Made by a program: the position numbers and the translations under genes
DNA from: CAZAMB01 sp964501365
GTDB lineage: Bacteria > Planctomycetota > Phycisphaerae > UBA1845
Assembly (NCBI GenBank): GCA_964501365.1
Contig: CAZCST010000020.1
Location: forward strand, 310,001 to 374,000
Direction: 5' to 3'
DNA: 64,000 bases
Shown here: positions 19,296 to 27,813 of the stretch, in pieces
How positions within the stretch are numbered: position 1 is the stretch's first letter
How the letters are laid out: each line of letters opens with the position of its first letter
Notes under the pieces: model-generated
Told to the model about the DNA's origin: nothing
Seen by the model: the letters and a program-made list of their open reading frames with translations, nothing else
Database searches by the model: none

Positions 19296-22200
19296 ATGAC
19301 CTTACGACTGCATTCGCTGGTGTTGTTGGTGTGTTGCCTTGGGCCCTCGTTCGCCTTTGCGGATCAGCAAATCGAGCTGGCCAATCCGGGATTTGAGCGA
19401 GCCACGGCGAACATGGCCGCAGATTGGCGAATCAGCGAAGCCGATTCGCACGGGGCCGGCAGCGTGGCCGCAGCGAGCGATTTCGCTCATTCGGATAAGG
19501 GAAGCGTTTCGATTGACAATCGGAATCCCGGCACGGTCGTTGTCGTCTCGAATCCCGTGACGCTGCGCGTCGGGCATCTTTATCGGCTGAGCGGCTGGAT
19601 TCGGACGGCGAATGTAAAAGCGGACCCCGGCGCGAAATATCCGACCGCCGTACCGGCTTGTCTATCTATGGAATCATTCCCCTTTACCAACCACTCCCCC
19701 GCCGTCGGCGGCGACTCCGATTGGACGCAGGTGCAGACTTTGTTCTTTGCGACGCGAAGCCAGGACCGCGTGCGACTTCATTTGGGACACAACGGAACCG
19801 CGACGGGCAAAGCTTGGTTCGACGACTTGCGGCTGGAAGAGGTTGACGACATCGGCGAGATGATCCCTATGGAGACGGTTCGCTGGTCGCACAACGGGTA
19901 CCGCTACGATGACCGTGGATGGATTTTCGTACACGTCGAAGGCGAGCCGTATGAACGCGGATTTCAATATGGGTCCCTGGTGGCGGACGAAATCGTGGAG
20001 TACATCACCAAACTCGGCATTCAGCAAAACGAAAAAGACCCGGCCGCGGGCTGGCAGACGCTGCGCTTTGAATGTGACTCGCTTTTCCTGCGCGGCTATG
20101 ACACCGAATATCTCACGGAAATGAAAGGCATTGCGGACGGAGCGTCCGGCGCCGGTGCGAAGTACAACGATCATCCGCTGGACCTGTTGGATATCGTGAC
20201 CATCAATTCCGCCATCGACCTGGGCCAGCTTCATGACGCGATGCAGGTGACGCCGCATCCGCTTACGGGGGAGAGCTTCCTCTCTGCGTCCGAAGAGCTT
20301 CAGATTTCAGAACGAAGCCACAAGTGCTCGGCGTTTGCCGCGACGGGACCGGCGACCGCCGACGGGCAGGTCGTGTTCGGTCAAATCTTCATGTGGAGCG
20401 GATTTACGGGCGTTCATTGGAACGTGATCTGCGATATCCAGCCCGCCAAGGGCCATCGCCTGGTCTATCATACATTTCCCGGCGGCATTCATTCCGGGGC
20501 TGATTTCTACATCAATTCCGCCGGAATCATCATCGGCGAAACCACAACCGCGCAGACTCCCTACGAACCGAATTCCACACCCCAATCGAACCGCATTCGG
20601 AAGGCGGCGCAATATGCGTCGTCGATCGACGATGTGGAGCGGATTCTCTGGGAAGGCAACAACGGAATGTACACCAATGACTGGCCGATCGCCGACATCA
20701 AGACCGGCGAAGTCGCCATGCTGCTGCTGGGAACGCACCACAAAAAATTGTGGCGAACCGGAGAAAACCTATCCCCCTTCGGCACTCCCGGATTCCTGTG
20801 GACGAACAACAACAACCGCGATCTGGATGTCCGCAAGGAATACGTCGCACAGCCGGAGGACCGGCCCTTCGACCTCTCCTTCACTCCGTGGAACCGCGAT
20901 CTTGCCTTCAATGAATTCTACGACATGTACAAGGGCCGGTTTGATTCGAACGCGGCGGTGAAAATGTGGGCGTCATCTCCCATCAACCGCGCTCACGCCT
21001 GCGACGGAAAAATCACGACGACGGAAATGGCAAAGGAAATGATGTTTCTGGCTCACTATGGAAAGGTCACGCTGCGCGAGAAATTTCCACAAAAAGAGGG
21101 CCGCATCATGCCCGAACTGCCCGGCGCGATTCCCCACCTTAGCCTCGGCTATTCGGCGGCCAGCCCCATCTTTGTCACCGACAAATTGAAAGCAGCCCGC
21201 GACGCAGGAAAGTGGACTGCACCACCAAAAATCGAGACGCCAAAGCTTGAACTAGGCGACCTGGCCCCCGATTTTGAGATCGACGCAAAACAACTCTGGC
21301 GACGAACGGTTTATCCGGCAAGCTCCGCCGAAAACTGGTTCGTCAGCGCTTCGGCGGGGTACTGGCGCATTCTCAATGAACTGGACAAGAACAAAGACGA
21401 TAAATCCGCCCCCGAAAAAGTCTCGCCGGCTGAAAAAGTCTCCAATGAACTTGCCGGCCTCAACCGCCGGTATCTCTACACGATCGCCCACGAAAATGAC
21501 CTGGCGGCCATCAGCGGCGGCGAATCCTACGTTCAATACGGGCCCTACCAGATCCCCCGGATCAAGGGAACCTTCGCGCTGCATCAGCTTCGCTTTCTAT
21601 TGGGTACAGAGAAGTTCCTTACATTGATGCGAACGGTCCACGATCGCTATGCCGGGCAGGACATGACCACGGAGCAATTCCTGGCCATCGTCCTGGAGTT
21701 TACCGACGCAAAAGGGATTCAACTGGTCAGGCAATGGATCGCGCGTGACGGACTACCCCAGGTGCATCCTTCGATGAGTCTTCGCAAGGGCGGTGAAAAC
21801 AAGTGGGACGTACACCTTCGCGTGGAGCAAAATGGCGACCCCTACCGCTTGCTTACTCATGTTGCCATCGAGGCGGGAAAGAGCAGATATGTGCGCCGTC
21901 TGGACATCGACGGGAAAGTGACGGAAGTAACCTGGTCATTTGACGAACGCCCCACCCGTGTGGAATTCAACGCCCTTAACGATTTTCCGACGCCCAACCC
22001 AAACCTGTACGTCTGGGCGAATCTGATTGATGACTTTCACGACGCATGGATCGTCTATGGAACGGCCCGTCAGGATGAGGCCAATCATACGCTCGCGCGG
22101 CGCTGGCAGGAGAAACTTGCAGACGCGTATCTTGAAATCCTGCCGCCATTGGTGAAGGATTCTGAACTGACCGCACAACAGGCCGCCGAACATGACCTCA

Positions 22201-22529
22201 TCGTCATGGGCACACTCGATGACAATCAGCTGTTCAGCAGGATTCCGAAGGACTATCCGGTCCACTATGGCCGGAACCATTTCGAGTGGCGTGGAGTGCG
22301 CTATGACAAACCCGAAGATGGATTGTTCCTTGTTACACCCAATCCCTTCAATCCCAAACGAGTGATGTACGTTTTGGCGGCCAATTCGGCTCTTGAACTT
22401 CATCAGATGACCAGGAAGTACTCGCGGGAAATTGCCTCGTGGGCGATCTACAAGGGCGACAAGATTGCGAAACAAGGGTTCCACCCCGTCGCAGAATTTG
22501 AGCTCAAGACTCCGCCCGATCCGTCGTGA
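19296..22529 (+). CDS. Exported Ntn-hydrolase (phospholipase B/C45-like) fused to CBM-like and M1-like regions
   Basis: The 1077-residue protein begins at ATG 19296 with AGGTGA upstream and has a signal peptide ending at AFADQQ. Residues 27-182 look like a carbohydrate-binding jelly roll (NPGFERA opening, WTQVQTLFFA, AWFDDLRLEE ending). Residues 200-620 resemble the phospholipase B-like / C45 acyltransferase group: GEPYERGFQYGSLVADEI, then KCSAFAATG with Cys344 as the likely Ntn nucleophile after autocleavage. Residues about 680-900 look like the helical C-terminal part of M1 aminopeptidases (KGTFALHQLRFLLGTEKFL, RQWIARDGLPQV), but no HEXXH is present. The last 150 residues match no family I recognise. 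The substrate is unknown; an amide or ester bond is inferred from the fold. Confidence 0.75.
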   Translation: MTLRLHSLVLLVCCLGPSFAFADQQIELANPGFERATANMAADWRISEADSHGAGSVAAASDFAHSDKGSVSIDNRNPGTVVVVSNPVTLRVGHLYRLSGWIRTANVKADPGAKYPTAVPACLSMESFPFTNHSPAVGGDSDWTQVQTLFFATRSQDRVRLHLGHNGTATGKAWFDDLRLEEVDDIGEMIPMETVRWSHNGYRYDDRGWIFVHVEGEPYERGFQYGSLVADEIVEYITKLGIQQNEKDPAAGWQTLRFECDSLFLRGYDTEYLTEMKGIADGASGAGAKYNDHPLDLLDIVTINSAIDLGQLHDAMQVTPHPLTGESFLSASEELQISERSHKCSAFAATGPATADGQVVFGQIFMWSGFTGVHWNVICDIQPAKGHRLVYHTFPGGIHSGADFYINSAGIIIGETTTAQTPYEPNSTPQSNRIRKAAQYASSIDDVERILWEGNNGMYTNDWPIADIKTGEVAMLLLGTHHKKLWRTGENLSPFGTPGFLWTNNNNRDLDVRKEYVAQPEDRPFDLSFTPWNRDLAFNEFYDMYKGRFDSNAAVKMWASSPINRAHACDGKITTTEMAKEMMFLAHYGKVTLREKFPQKEGRIMPELPGAIPHLSLGYSAASPIFVTDKLKAARDAGKWTAPPKIETPKLELGDLAPDFEIDAKQLWRRTVYPASSAENWFVSASAGYWRILNELDKNKDDKSAPEKVSPAEKVSNELAGLNRRYLYTIAHENDLAAISGGESYVQYGPYQIPRIKGTFALHQLRFLLGTEKFLTLMRTVHDRYAGQDMTTEQFLAIVLEFTDAKGIQLVRQWIARDGLPQVHPSMSLRKGGENKWDVHLRVEQNGDPYRLLTHVAIEAGKSRYVRRLDIDGKVTEVTWSFDERPTRVEFNALNDFPTPNPNLYVWANLIDDFHDAWIVYGTARQDEANHTLARRWQEKLADAYLEILPPLVKDSELTAQQAAEHDLIVMGTLDDNQLFSRIPKDYPVHYGRNHFEWRGVRYDKPEDGLFLVTPNPFNPKRVMYVLAANSALELHQMTRKYSREIASWAIYKGDKIAKQGFHPVAEFELKTPPDPS

Positions 22530-22560
22530 TTTTTCCTGACGCGCCGAAAATGAATCGCCC

Positions 22561-23142
22561 TTACAAGGAAATTGCGACGAGGGGCGGCAACTCCATCAAG
22601 GTACGAATGACGTGGTCGGCGAGGTCTGCAAATGATGGAATGTTCTGATCGCCAATCATCAGAATGGTTCGAGTCCCGGCGGATCGGCCTGACTCCAGAT
22701 CAAATCTAAAATCCCCAACGACCCAACTCTGCGCAAGACTCGCCCCCAGCTCCTCGCACAGCGAAATCACGGGCTTTGGCGACGGCTTGATCGCTCCATG
22801 CTCGCGCGTGCGAATGGCGTCAAACTGGAAACCATGAGAGTGCAGAAGATAATCGACAATCGGCCTGGTGTTGCGGGTGAGTAACGCAACCGGATGTCCG
22901 GCGCGGCGAATTTGCGCGACGACTTCCACCGCGTTTTCATGGAGCTCCCCCTTTCGAGCGGCTTCCCATTCGTGTTGCAGGAGGATTTCTTCGGCGCGGG
23001 GCTGGGCATCGTGCGGCATCGCGGAGATGGCTTCAAGAATCGGACCCGACGCTATTCCAATTTCCCGCCGGATCAAATCAAAGTCGAGGTACGGCTTGGT
23101 AAGCGTTCCGTCGAGGTCAAAAATCACCGCGGAACGATTCAT
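22561..23142 (-). CDS. HAD-superfamily hydrolase (phosphoglycolate phosphatase-like)
   Basis: A 193-residue HAD phosphatase. Motif I is DLDGT in VIFDLDGTLT (nucleophile and acid Asp residues). Motif II is the Thr in VALLTRNTR. Motif III is the Lys in IKPSPKP. Motif IV is VVGDFRFDLESG. The cap is a small alpha-helical insert between motifs I and II (DLIRREIGIASGPILEAI). Length and order fit the Gph/PGP-like subgroup that dephosphorylates small phosphometabolites. It lies 45 bp downstream of the HTH membrane protein gene on the same strand and may share its transcript. The substrate cannot be deduced. Confidence 0.88.
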   Translation of the reverse strand: MNRSAVIFDLDGTLTKPYLDFDLIRREIGIASGPILEAISAMPHDAQPRAEEILLQHEWEAARKGELHENAVEVVAQIRRAGHPVALLTRNTRPIVDYLLHSHGFQFDAIRTREHGAIKPSPKPVISLCEELGASLAQSWVVGDFRFDLESGRSAGTRTILMIGDQNIPSFADLADHVIRTLMELPPLVAISL

Positions 23143-23187
23143 GCCAGGACTGCGCGCCGAGCGTAAGTGAAACGAAGTCGCCCTTGC

Positions 23188-24219
23188 CTACTCCGACCGT
23201 TTCGCCAGGAAATAGGCGACTCCCGCCGCAATTCCGGTGAGGCCCAACGCACCAATGGCGACGATCAACAGGTTGGAATTCATCCAGCCAAGGAGCGACG
23301 GAGTGACCCCCTGAAGCAGGGCCATCGACGCGAACAAGCCAATCCATGTCATCAGCACGGCCACGCCCATCGCGGCCGTCAGGCCCGTCGAAATCGCATC
23401 GGGGCCATATTCAACGACCCGTGTGACAGTGGCGGCGGTGCGCGTGCGAACGGCCGCGGACACGGTCGTACCGGCAGCCGATTTTTCCTTTCGCTTTTGG
23501 GGGGCAGGCTCGGCGGCTTTCTCTTTTACGCCGACGGCCTCATCGAGACCGGCCCGCGTATCGTCGCCCATCTCCATGGTCCCGCCGGTCTCCTCGACGG
23601 TCTCATCGCCGGTGTAGATTTCCTCCAGGAGTTCCGCACCCAGCGACGTGTCGTCGCTTTCGCGGGTCAGGTCCAGGATGCCGGATCCACTTCCAATGCC
23701 GTCGAGTGCCAGCCCGGCCACGTCGGTCACCGCCGTCTGGGCCAGCGGGTCCACGTGCTCATCAAGCTCGTCGTCGTCGAAGACATTGATGCCGACAGAT
23801 GGCACGGATGAGCCGCCCATCGAGCTGTCTTTCTTTTTCTTTTGTGCCCTGGAGCCGACGGACGTGTCATCGGCGTCAACGGCCTCCAGGCTCATGATGT
23901 CGCTGCCCGAAGGCATGAGAGAAATGCCGGAGTCCTCCGCCGGTTCGAGGAGAATCTCACCGCTTTGCGAGGCGCTGCCAATGGACGACCCTGCCTTGCT
24001 GGCGCCGGGAGACTTAGACACGCCCGATTTGGCCGGTGCGGCCTTGGGCGCCGGACCGGCCCCCTTCGCAATCGCATCCACATCAGAGACCTTGTAGTTC
24101 ACAGTTCCGGCATCGCGGAACTCACGGAGCTTTCCCGTGCGAACGAGGTCCTTCAGGTCGTTCTCGTTGCGTCCCAGCTTTTCCGCCGCTTCCTTGGCGG
24201 AATAAAACATCTTGGCCAT
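23188..24219 (-). CDS. Excisionase-type HTH protein with two C-terminal TM helices
   Basis: The 343-residue protein starts at ATG 24219 (AAAGGG upstream). Residues 1-52 form a MerR/excisionase-like winged helix (YSAKEAAEKLGRNENDLKDLVRTGKLREF). Residues 53-250 are low-complexity, rich in Ser, Asp, Glu, Ala and Lys, with acidic stretches and a KKKK run at about 130. Two hydrophobic helices at about 280-335 (AMGVAVLMTWIGLFASMALL, LLIVAIGALGLTGIAAGVAY) end the protein. Proteins of this layout occur across planctomycetes; their role is unknown to me. The arrangement would place the HTH domain on the cytoplasmic side with a long flexible linker. Confidence 0.8.
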   Translation of the reverse strand: MAKMFYSAKEAAEKLGRNENDLKDLVRTGKLREFRDAGTVNYKVSDVDAIAKGAGPAPKAAPAKSGVSKSPGASKAGSSIGSASQSGEILLEPAEDSGISLMPSGSDIMSLEAVDADDTSVGSRAQKKKKDSSMGGSSVPSVGINVFDDDELDEHVDPLAQTAVTDVAGLALDGIGSGSGILDLTRESDDTSLGAELLEEIYTGDETVEETGGTMEMGDDTRAGLDEAVGVKEKAAEPAPQKRKEKSAAGTTVSAAVRTRTAATVTRVVEYGPDAISTGLTAAMGVAVLMTWIGLFASMALLQGVTPSLLGWMNSNLLIVAIGALGLTGIAAGVAYFLAKRSE

Positions 24220-24797
24220 GTAGCTAACCCTTTATTGGATCATTGCCCACACCGTCGGCGGTCGCCAAGTCGGCGATTCACTCGTCTCATCATACACCTG
24301 AAATCTGCATATCGTCCAGTCCGTATCCACTCCATGTCGTGGGGATAAAGTTTCAGTTAAGGATGGGTTCGACTTGCTATTTCTTCTTTTTTTGGTCTGT
24401 AGACACCGGGCGAGGCTGGTTTCGTCCGGCGGACAACAATGTCCATGCAGCGTGAAAGCCGCGGTCGAGTCGACTTTCGAAGCGGATCATGGCGGAAAAC
24501 GCAGGTTGGTGAAAATAGTGCAGTTCCGTAGAAGTGGAACCCGGGCCGATGTCAGGCGGATTGATGCGATGGACATTTATGGTCCCACCTTCGGCAAGGC
24601 TGAAGATGGGCCACACGGTCATACCGCCCTGTTCATCGCACCTTGCCCCGCGCCTGCCGATACACTATTTTGAATCGCCGAATGCAACGACCGACACACT
24701 TCCAGGTACGCAAACCGAGCAAATCCCCGGGGTACATGACTAAGCACTGGGGCGCGTCTACATTTGTCCGCAACTGTTCAAACGAAAGGACAGTTCA
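24220..24797. other. Intergenic, 578 bp, upstream of the sulfatase gene
   Basis: This divergent gap carries the promoters of the HTH protein and sulfatase genes. It contains the first copy of a 67-bp direct repeat (24552-24618). No convincing gene was found; open frames on both strands lack family features. Confidence 0.4.
24552..24618. repeat. 67-bp imperfect direct repeat, copy 1 (left of sulfatase)
   Basis: This stretch matches 26399-26465 at about 54 of 67 positions with no gaps, in the same orientation. The mismatches show no codon periodicity, so it is probably a non-coding element. Confidence 0.75.
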
Positions 24798-26279
24798 ATG
24801 AACTCAAGCAAATTCACCCAATGGGCCGTCGCGCTGCTCACCGCGTTTTTCGCGGCATCCGTGCAGGCGGAGGACAAACCACCCAACATCATTCACATTG
24901 TCGCCGACGACCTTGGCTATGCGGACGTCGGCTTCAACGGTTGCACGGATATCAAGACGCCGAACCTTGACAGGCTGGCCGGTGGCGGCGCGAAGTTCTC
25001 TCAGTTCTATACGCAGCCGATGTGTACCCCCACGCGTGCAGCCCTGATGACCGGCCGTTATCCGTGGCGCTATGGTCTACAAACGATGGTCATCCCCGGA
25101 ACCGCCGGCTACGGCCTGGAAACCAGCGAGTGGCTCATGCCACAGCTCCTCAAGGAAGCGGGCTACAACACGGCCATCATCGGCAAATGGCATCTCGGCC
25201 ACGCCGACTTGAAGTATTGGCCCAAACAGCGTGGCTTCGATTACGCCTACGGCGCGACAATCGGCGAGTTGGATTACTACACGCACGGCGACGCGGGCGT
25301 GCTCGACTGGTTCCGCGACAACAAGCCCGTCCACGAGGAAGGCTACACCACCACGCTCATCGGCGACGACGCGGTCAAGTACATCAACAGGCAGGACCCG
25401 AACAAGCCGTTCTATCTCTACCTCACGTTCAACGCCCCGCACACTCCCTATCTCGCTCCGAAGGAGACCATCGCCAAGTATTCCAGCATCGCCGATCCGA
25501 CCCGCCGCACTTACGCCGCGATGGTGGACTGCCTCGACGAAAACATCGGCAAAGTCGTCGCCGCGCTCGAAAAGAAAGGCCTCCGCGAAAAGACGCTCAT
25601 CCTCTTCCACAGCGACAACGGTGGCACGCACAACGCCATGTTTGCCGGCCAGATGGCCGACGTCTCAAAAATCAAGATCCCCTGCAACAACGGCCCTTAT
25701 CGCGACGGCAAAGGGTCGCTCTACGAAGGCGGCTGCCGCGTCGCAGCGTGCGCCAACTGGCCTGGTCACATCAAAGCTCAGACCGTGGAAGGCATCATTC
25801 ACGTCGTGGATCTTTATCCCACGCTGGCCCGGCTGGCCGGCGCCTCCACGGCCAAGTGCAAGCCACTCGACGGTCTGAACGTTTGGGACGTCATCGCCGA
25901 AAACAAACCCTCGCCCCGGACTGAAGTCATCTATAACATCGAGCCGTTCCGCGGCGCCGTGCGGCAGGGTGATTGGAAACTCATCTGGCGCACGCTGATT
26001 CCCGCGAGCACTGAGCTCTACAACCTCGCCGAAGACCCCTACGAAAAAAATGACGTCGCCGCCGCACATCCTGACAAAGTTGCGGCGATGCAGGAACGCA
26101 TCAACGCGCTGGGCAAGGAATGTGCCAAACCGCTCGCGCTGGTGTATGTCGGAAGTGTGGCGCTGAAACACGACAAACCCATCATCGCGTCCGAAGGCGG
26201 CCAACCGCAGGCTCTGATCGGCGGTGAAGGCGATTCGATCACCGACGAGGGCTTCGGCGACAACGACGATCACCCCTGA
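24798..26279 (+). CDS. Exported type I sulfatase (arylsulfatase A-like)
   Basis: The 493-residue enzyme starts at ATG 24798 with GAAAGGA upstream and has a signal peptide ending at VQAED. The metal-binding aspartates are in IVADDLGYADVG. The formylglycine signature is CTPTR with Cys76, followed by AALMTGRYPWR, so maturation by a formylglycine-generating enzyme is expected. Further alkaline-phosphatase-superfamily motifs are GKWHLG, FNAPHTPY, FHSDNGG (metal Asp-Asn) and a C-terminal KLIWR substrate strand. It hydrolyses sulfate esters, probably of polysaccharides in planctomycetes, although the exact substrate is not evident. A 67-bp direct repeat lies on each side of the gene. Confidence 0.93.
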   Translation: MNSSKFTQWAVALLTAFFAASVQAEDKPPNIIHIVADDLGYADVGFNGCTDIKTPNLDRLAGGGAKFSQFYTQPMCTPTRAALMTGRYPWRYGLQTMVIPGTAGYGLETSEWLMPQLLKEAGYNTAIIGKWHLGHADLKYWPKQRGFDYAYGATIGELDYYTHGDAGVLDWFRDNKPVHEEGYTTTLIGDDAVKYINRQDPNKPFYLYLTFNAPHTPYLAPKETIAKYSSIADPTRRTYAAMVDCLDENIGKVVAALEKKGLREKTLILFHSDNGGTHNAMFAGQMADVSKIKIPCNNGPYRDGKGSLYEGGCRVAACANWPGHIKAQTVEGIIHVVDLYPTLARLAGASTAKCKPLDGLNVWDVIAENKPSPRTEVIYNIEPFRGAVRQGDWKLIWRTLIPASTELYNLAEDPYEKNDVAAAHPDKVAAMQERINALGKECAKPLALVYVGSVALKHDKPIIASEGGQPQALIGGEGDSITDEGFGDNDDHP

Positions 26280-26398
26280 GGGATTTTGTTGTCCTAGCGG
26301 CCGACGGTATCGCATTTGCCGGGGGTGCGGGGCGCGCCATCCTCAGGACGATCCACATTCATCATTTGCGGGGCGCGCAGATTTGTGACGATTTATGA

Positions 26399-26465
26399 TC
26401 AGACGGATTGATGCGGTAGACATTCATGGCCCCAGATTCGACATGGCTGAATCTGAGCCACCCGG
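26399..26465. repeat. 67-bp imperfect direct repeat, copy 2 (right of sulfatase)
   Basis: About 80 % identical to 24552-24618 without gaps. The shared core reads CGGATTGATGCG and GACATT followed by ATGG. Confidence 0.75.
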
Positions 26466-26480
26466 CATCTCACTTTCCTA

Positions 26481-26599
26481 GGTTCTGTCTCAAAACTATT
26501 TGCGTCCCTCCGGTGCAAGGAACTCCGCCAAAATCTCAGAGCGATTTCACCCTCACCCTGCCCTCTCCCTGGGAGGGAGAGGGGTTTTGAGACAGAGCC
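26481..26599. repeat. 119-bp MITE-like element with 16-bp terminal inverted repeats
   Basis: The left end reads GGTTCTGTCTCAAAAC and the right end is its inverse with one mismatch (GTTTTGAGACAGAGCC). Inside, 26561-26583 is a hairpin with a 10-bp stem CCCTCTCCCT/AGGGAGAGGG and a 3-nt loop. No open frame fits inside. It looks like a non-autonomous element between convergent genes. Confidence 0.7.
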
Positions 26600-26606
26600 C
26601 AAAATC

Positions 26607-26648
26607 ATCCTGACACTTTTTTCGTTTATCCTGACACGTTTTCCGTTC
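26607..26648. repeat. Tandem 21-bp repeat overlapping the queF stop
   Basis: Two adjacent 21-bp copies sharing ATCCTGACAC and CGTT differ at 3 positions. The queF stop codon (26626-26628) falls on their junction, so the last queF residues (ENVSG) come from the second copy. Confidence 0.65.
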
Positions 26649-27027
26649 GGGATGCAATCGCAGGTCTTGCGCCGTGCTGGGCGGTAATCACGCTGCGGAT
26701 TCCGCCGCGAACGCCCCACTTGGATTCCACGGACATCCATCGCGGGCTGCACGCTGCGGCCAGGTCCAGCAGGATCTGGTTGGTGACGTCCTCGTAGAAA
26801 ATCCCCTCATTGCGGAACGATTGCAGATACAGCTTGAGACTCTTGAGTTCGATGCAGTGCGGACCGGGCACGTAACGGACCATGATGGTGGCGAAATCCG
26901 GCTGGCCGGTCTTCGGGCACAGGCTGGTGAACTCCGTGGCCTCGTGCTCGATGAGGTACTCGCGCTGCGGGTGAGGATTCGCAAACGTCTCCAGTAATTT
27001 TTTCGCGGACGGCAAATCGTCTCTCAC
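26626..27027 (-). CDS. queF: NADPH-dependent 7-cyano-7-deazaguanine reductase (QueF)
   Basis: This 133-residue protein is a short, unimodular (YkvM-type) QueF, which reduces preQ0 to preQ1 in queuosine biosynthesis. The catalytic Cys37 is in EFTSLCPKTGQPDF with the proton-donor Asp44. The family block HCIELKSLKLYLQSFRNEG follows, and the tunnel-fold end is seen in WGVRGGIRSV. The start ATG 27027 overlaps the stop of the upstream metallopeptidase-like gene by four bases (ATGA), so translation is coupled. The tail after GGIRSVITA is longer than usual by about 15 residues and runs into a 21-bp tandem repeat. No other queuosine genes are in the window. Confidence 0.93.
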   Translation of the reverse strand: MRDDLPSAKKLLETFANPHPQREYLIEHEATEFTSLCPKTGQPDFATIMVRYVPGPHCIELKSLKLYLQSFRNEGIFYEDVTNQILLDLAAACSPRWMSVESKWGVRGGIRSVITAQHGARPAIASRTENVSG

Positions 27028-27659
27028 ATTTTGAACAGCATCAATTGCTCGGCGCTAAACCGCTCCGGCTTGAGGGCGCGGCGGGCAGCGCTGACCTGCT
27101 GCAGGCTGCGATCGCGGGCGGCGACCACGAAGCCTTCCAGGTCCTGAAAATCCCACGCGGCGCGCGGCACGCGCTCGCCCGTATGCGTCTTCACGCTCAA
27201 TCCGAATCGCTCGATCAGATGCCGTGCGGCGAAACGGTCGCACATGGCCTCCTTTTGCCGCGTGTTGCGGCCGGCGCGCTTCACCAGAAGGTGATACAAC
27301 TCGTGCATGAAGATGAACAACGCAAGCTGATATGCATCCTTCAACTCCATCGAATACAGCGCCCGCCGCCAGACATAGCCCGAGCGGCGGGCCTTGGCGA
27401 TGTTTGTGTTCATCTTGTACGGATACCGCAGGTGCTTTCCGATGTTGATGAACACGCGCCGGTCGGCATAAAAGCACGTGCCGGAAAAATCCGCACCGCG
27501 ACTATAACGCACACGAACGGTGATGCGGCCAATCGACCACCCGCGCAATCCGTTCAAAAACAGATCGAAAAGCCTGTCACTCGACAGACTGGTGGCGTTG
27601 CCGAAATCAATCGGCGATGCCAGCAGAATTCTGTCTGATTGCTTTTGCTTCCGTGCCAT
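27024..27659 (-). CDS. Putative zinc metallopeptidase-like protein (HELYH motif)
   Basis: The 211-residue protein is read from ATG 27659 (GGGGGTGG upstream), giving start MARKQKQSDR. A zincin-like site is visible: H119-E120-L-Y-H123 in FIFMHELYHLLVK. It is followed 14-18 residues later by Glu137 and Asp141 in QKEAMCDRFAARHL, which could supply the third ligand. There is no signal peptide or membrane segment, so it is cytoplasmic. SprT/Wss1-like or IrrE-like proteases have similar motif layouts, but I cannot assign it to either. It shares an ATGA overlap with queF, which suggests an operon; the functional link is unknown. Confidence 0.7.
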   Translation of the reverse strand: MARKQKQSDRILLASPIDFGNATSLSSDRLFDLFLNGLRGWSIGRITVRVRYSRGADFSGTCFYADRRVFINIGKHLRYPYKMNTNIAKARRSGYVWRRALYSMELKDAYQLALFIFMHELYHLLVKRAGRNTRQKEAMCDRFAARHLIERFGLSVKTHTGERVPRAAWDFQDLEGFVVAARDRSLQQVSAARRALKPERFSAEQLMLFKM

Positions 27660-27813
27660 GAAACCACCCCCTGTGCTGCCATCCAAGATCGCGCCCCGCT
27701 TCCGGCGAAGGCTCTATGTTCCGATTGATTCGAAGCCCGAAAATCCGAGGAACGATTCAACTTCCATGCGAAACTTCCGCCCCAATTGCGGCCGCCCGCG
27801 AGGTTAACTGATT

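Larger units (their letters stand above)
26280..26625. other. Intergenic, 346 bp, containing two repeat elements
   Basis: Between the convergent sulfatase and queF genes lie copy 2 of the 67-bp direct repeat and a 119-bp terminal-inverted-repeat element (listed separately). No gene is apparent. Confidence 0.5.
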
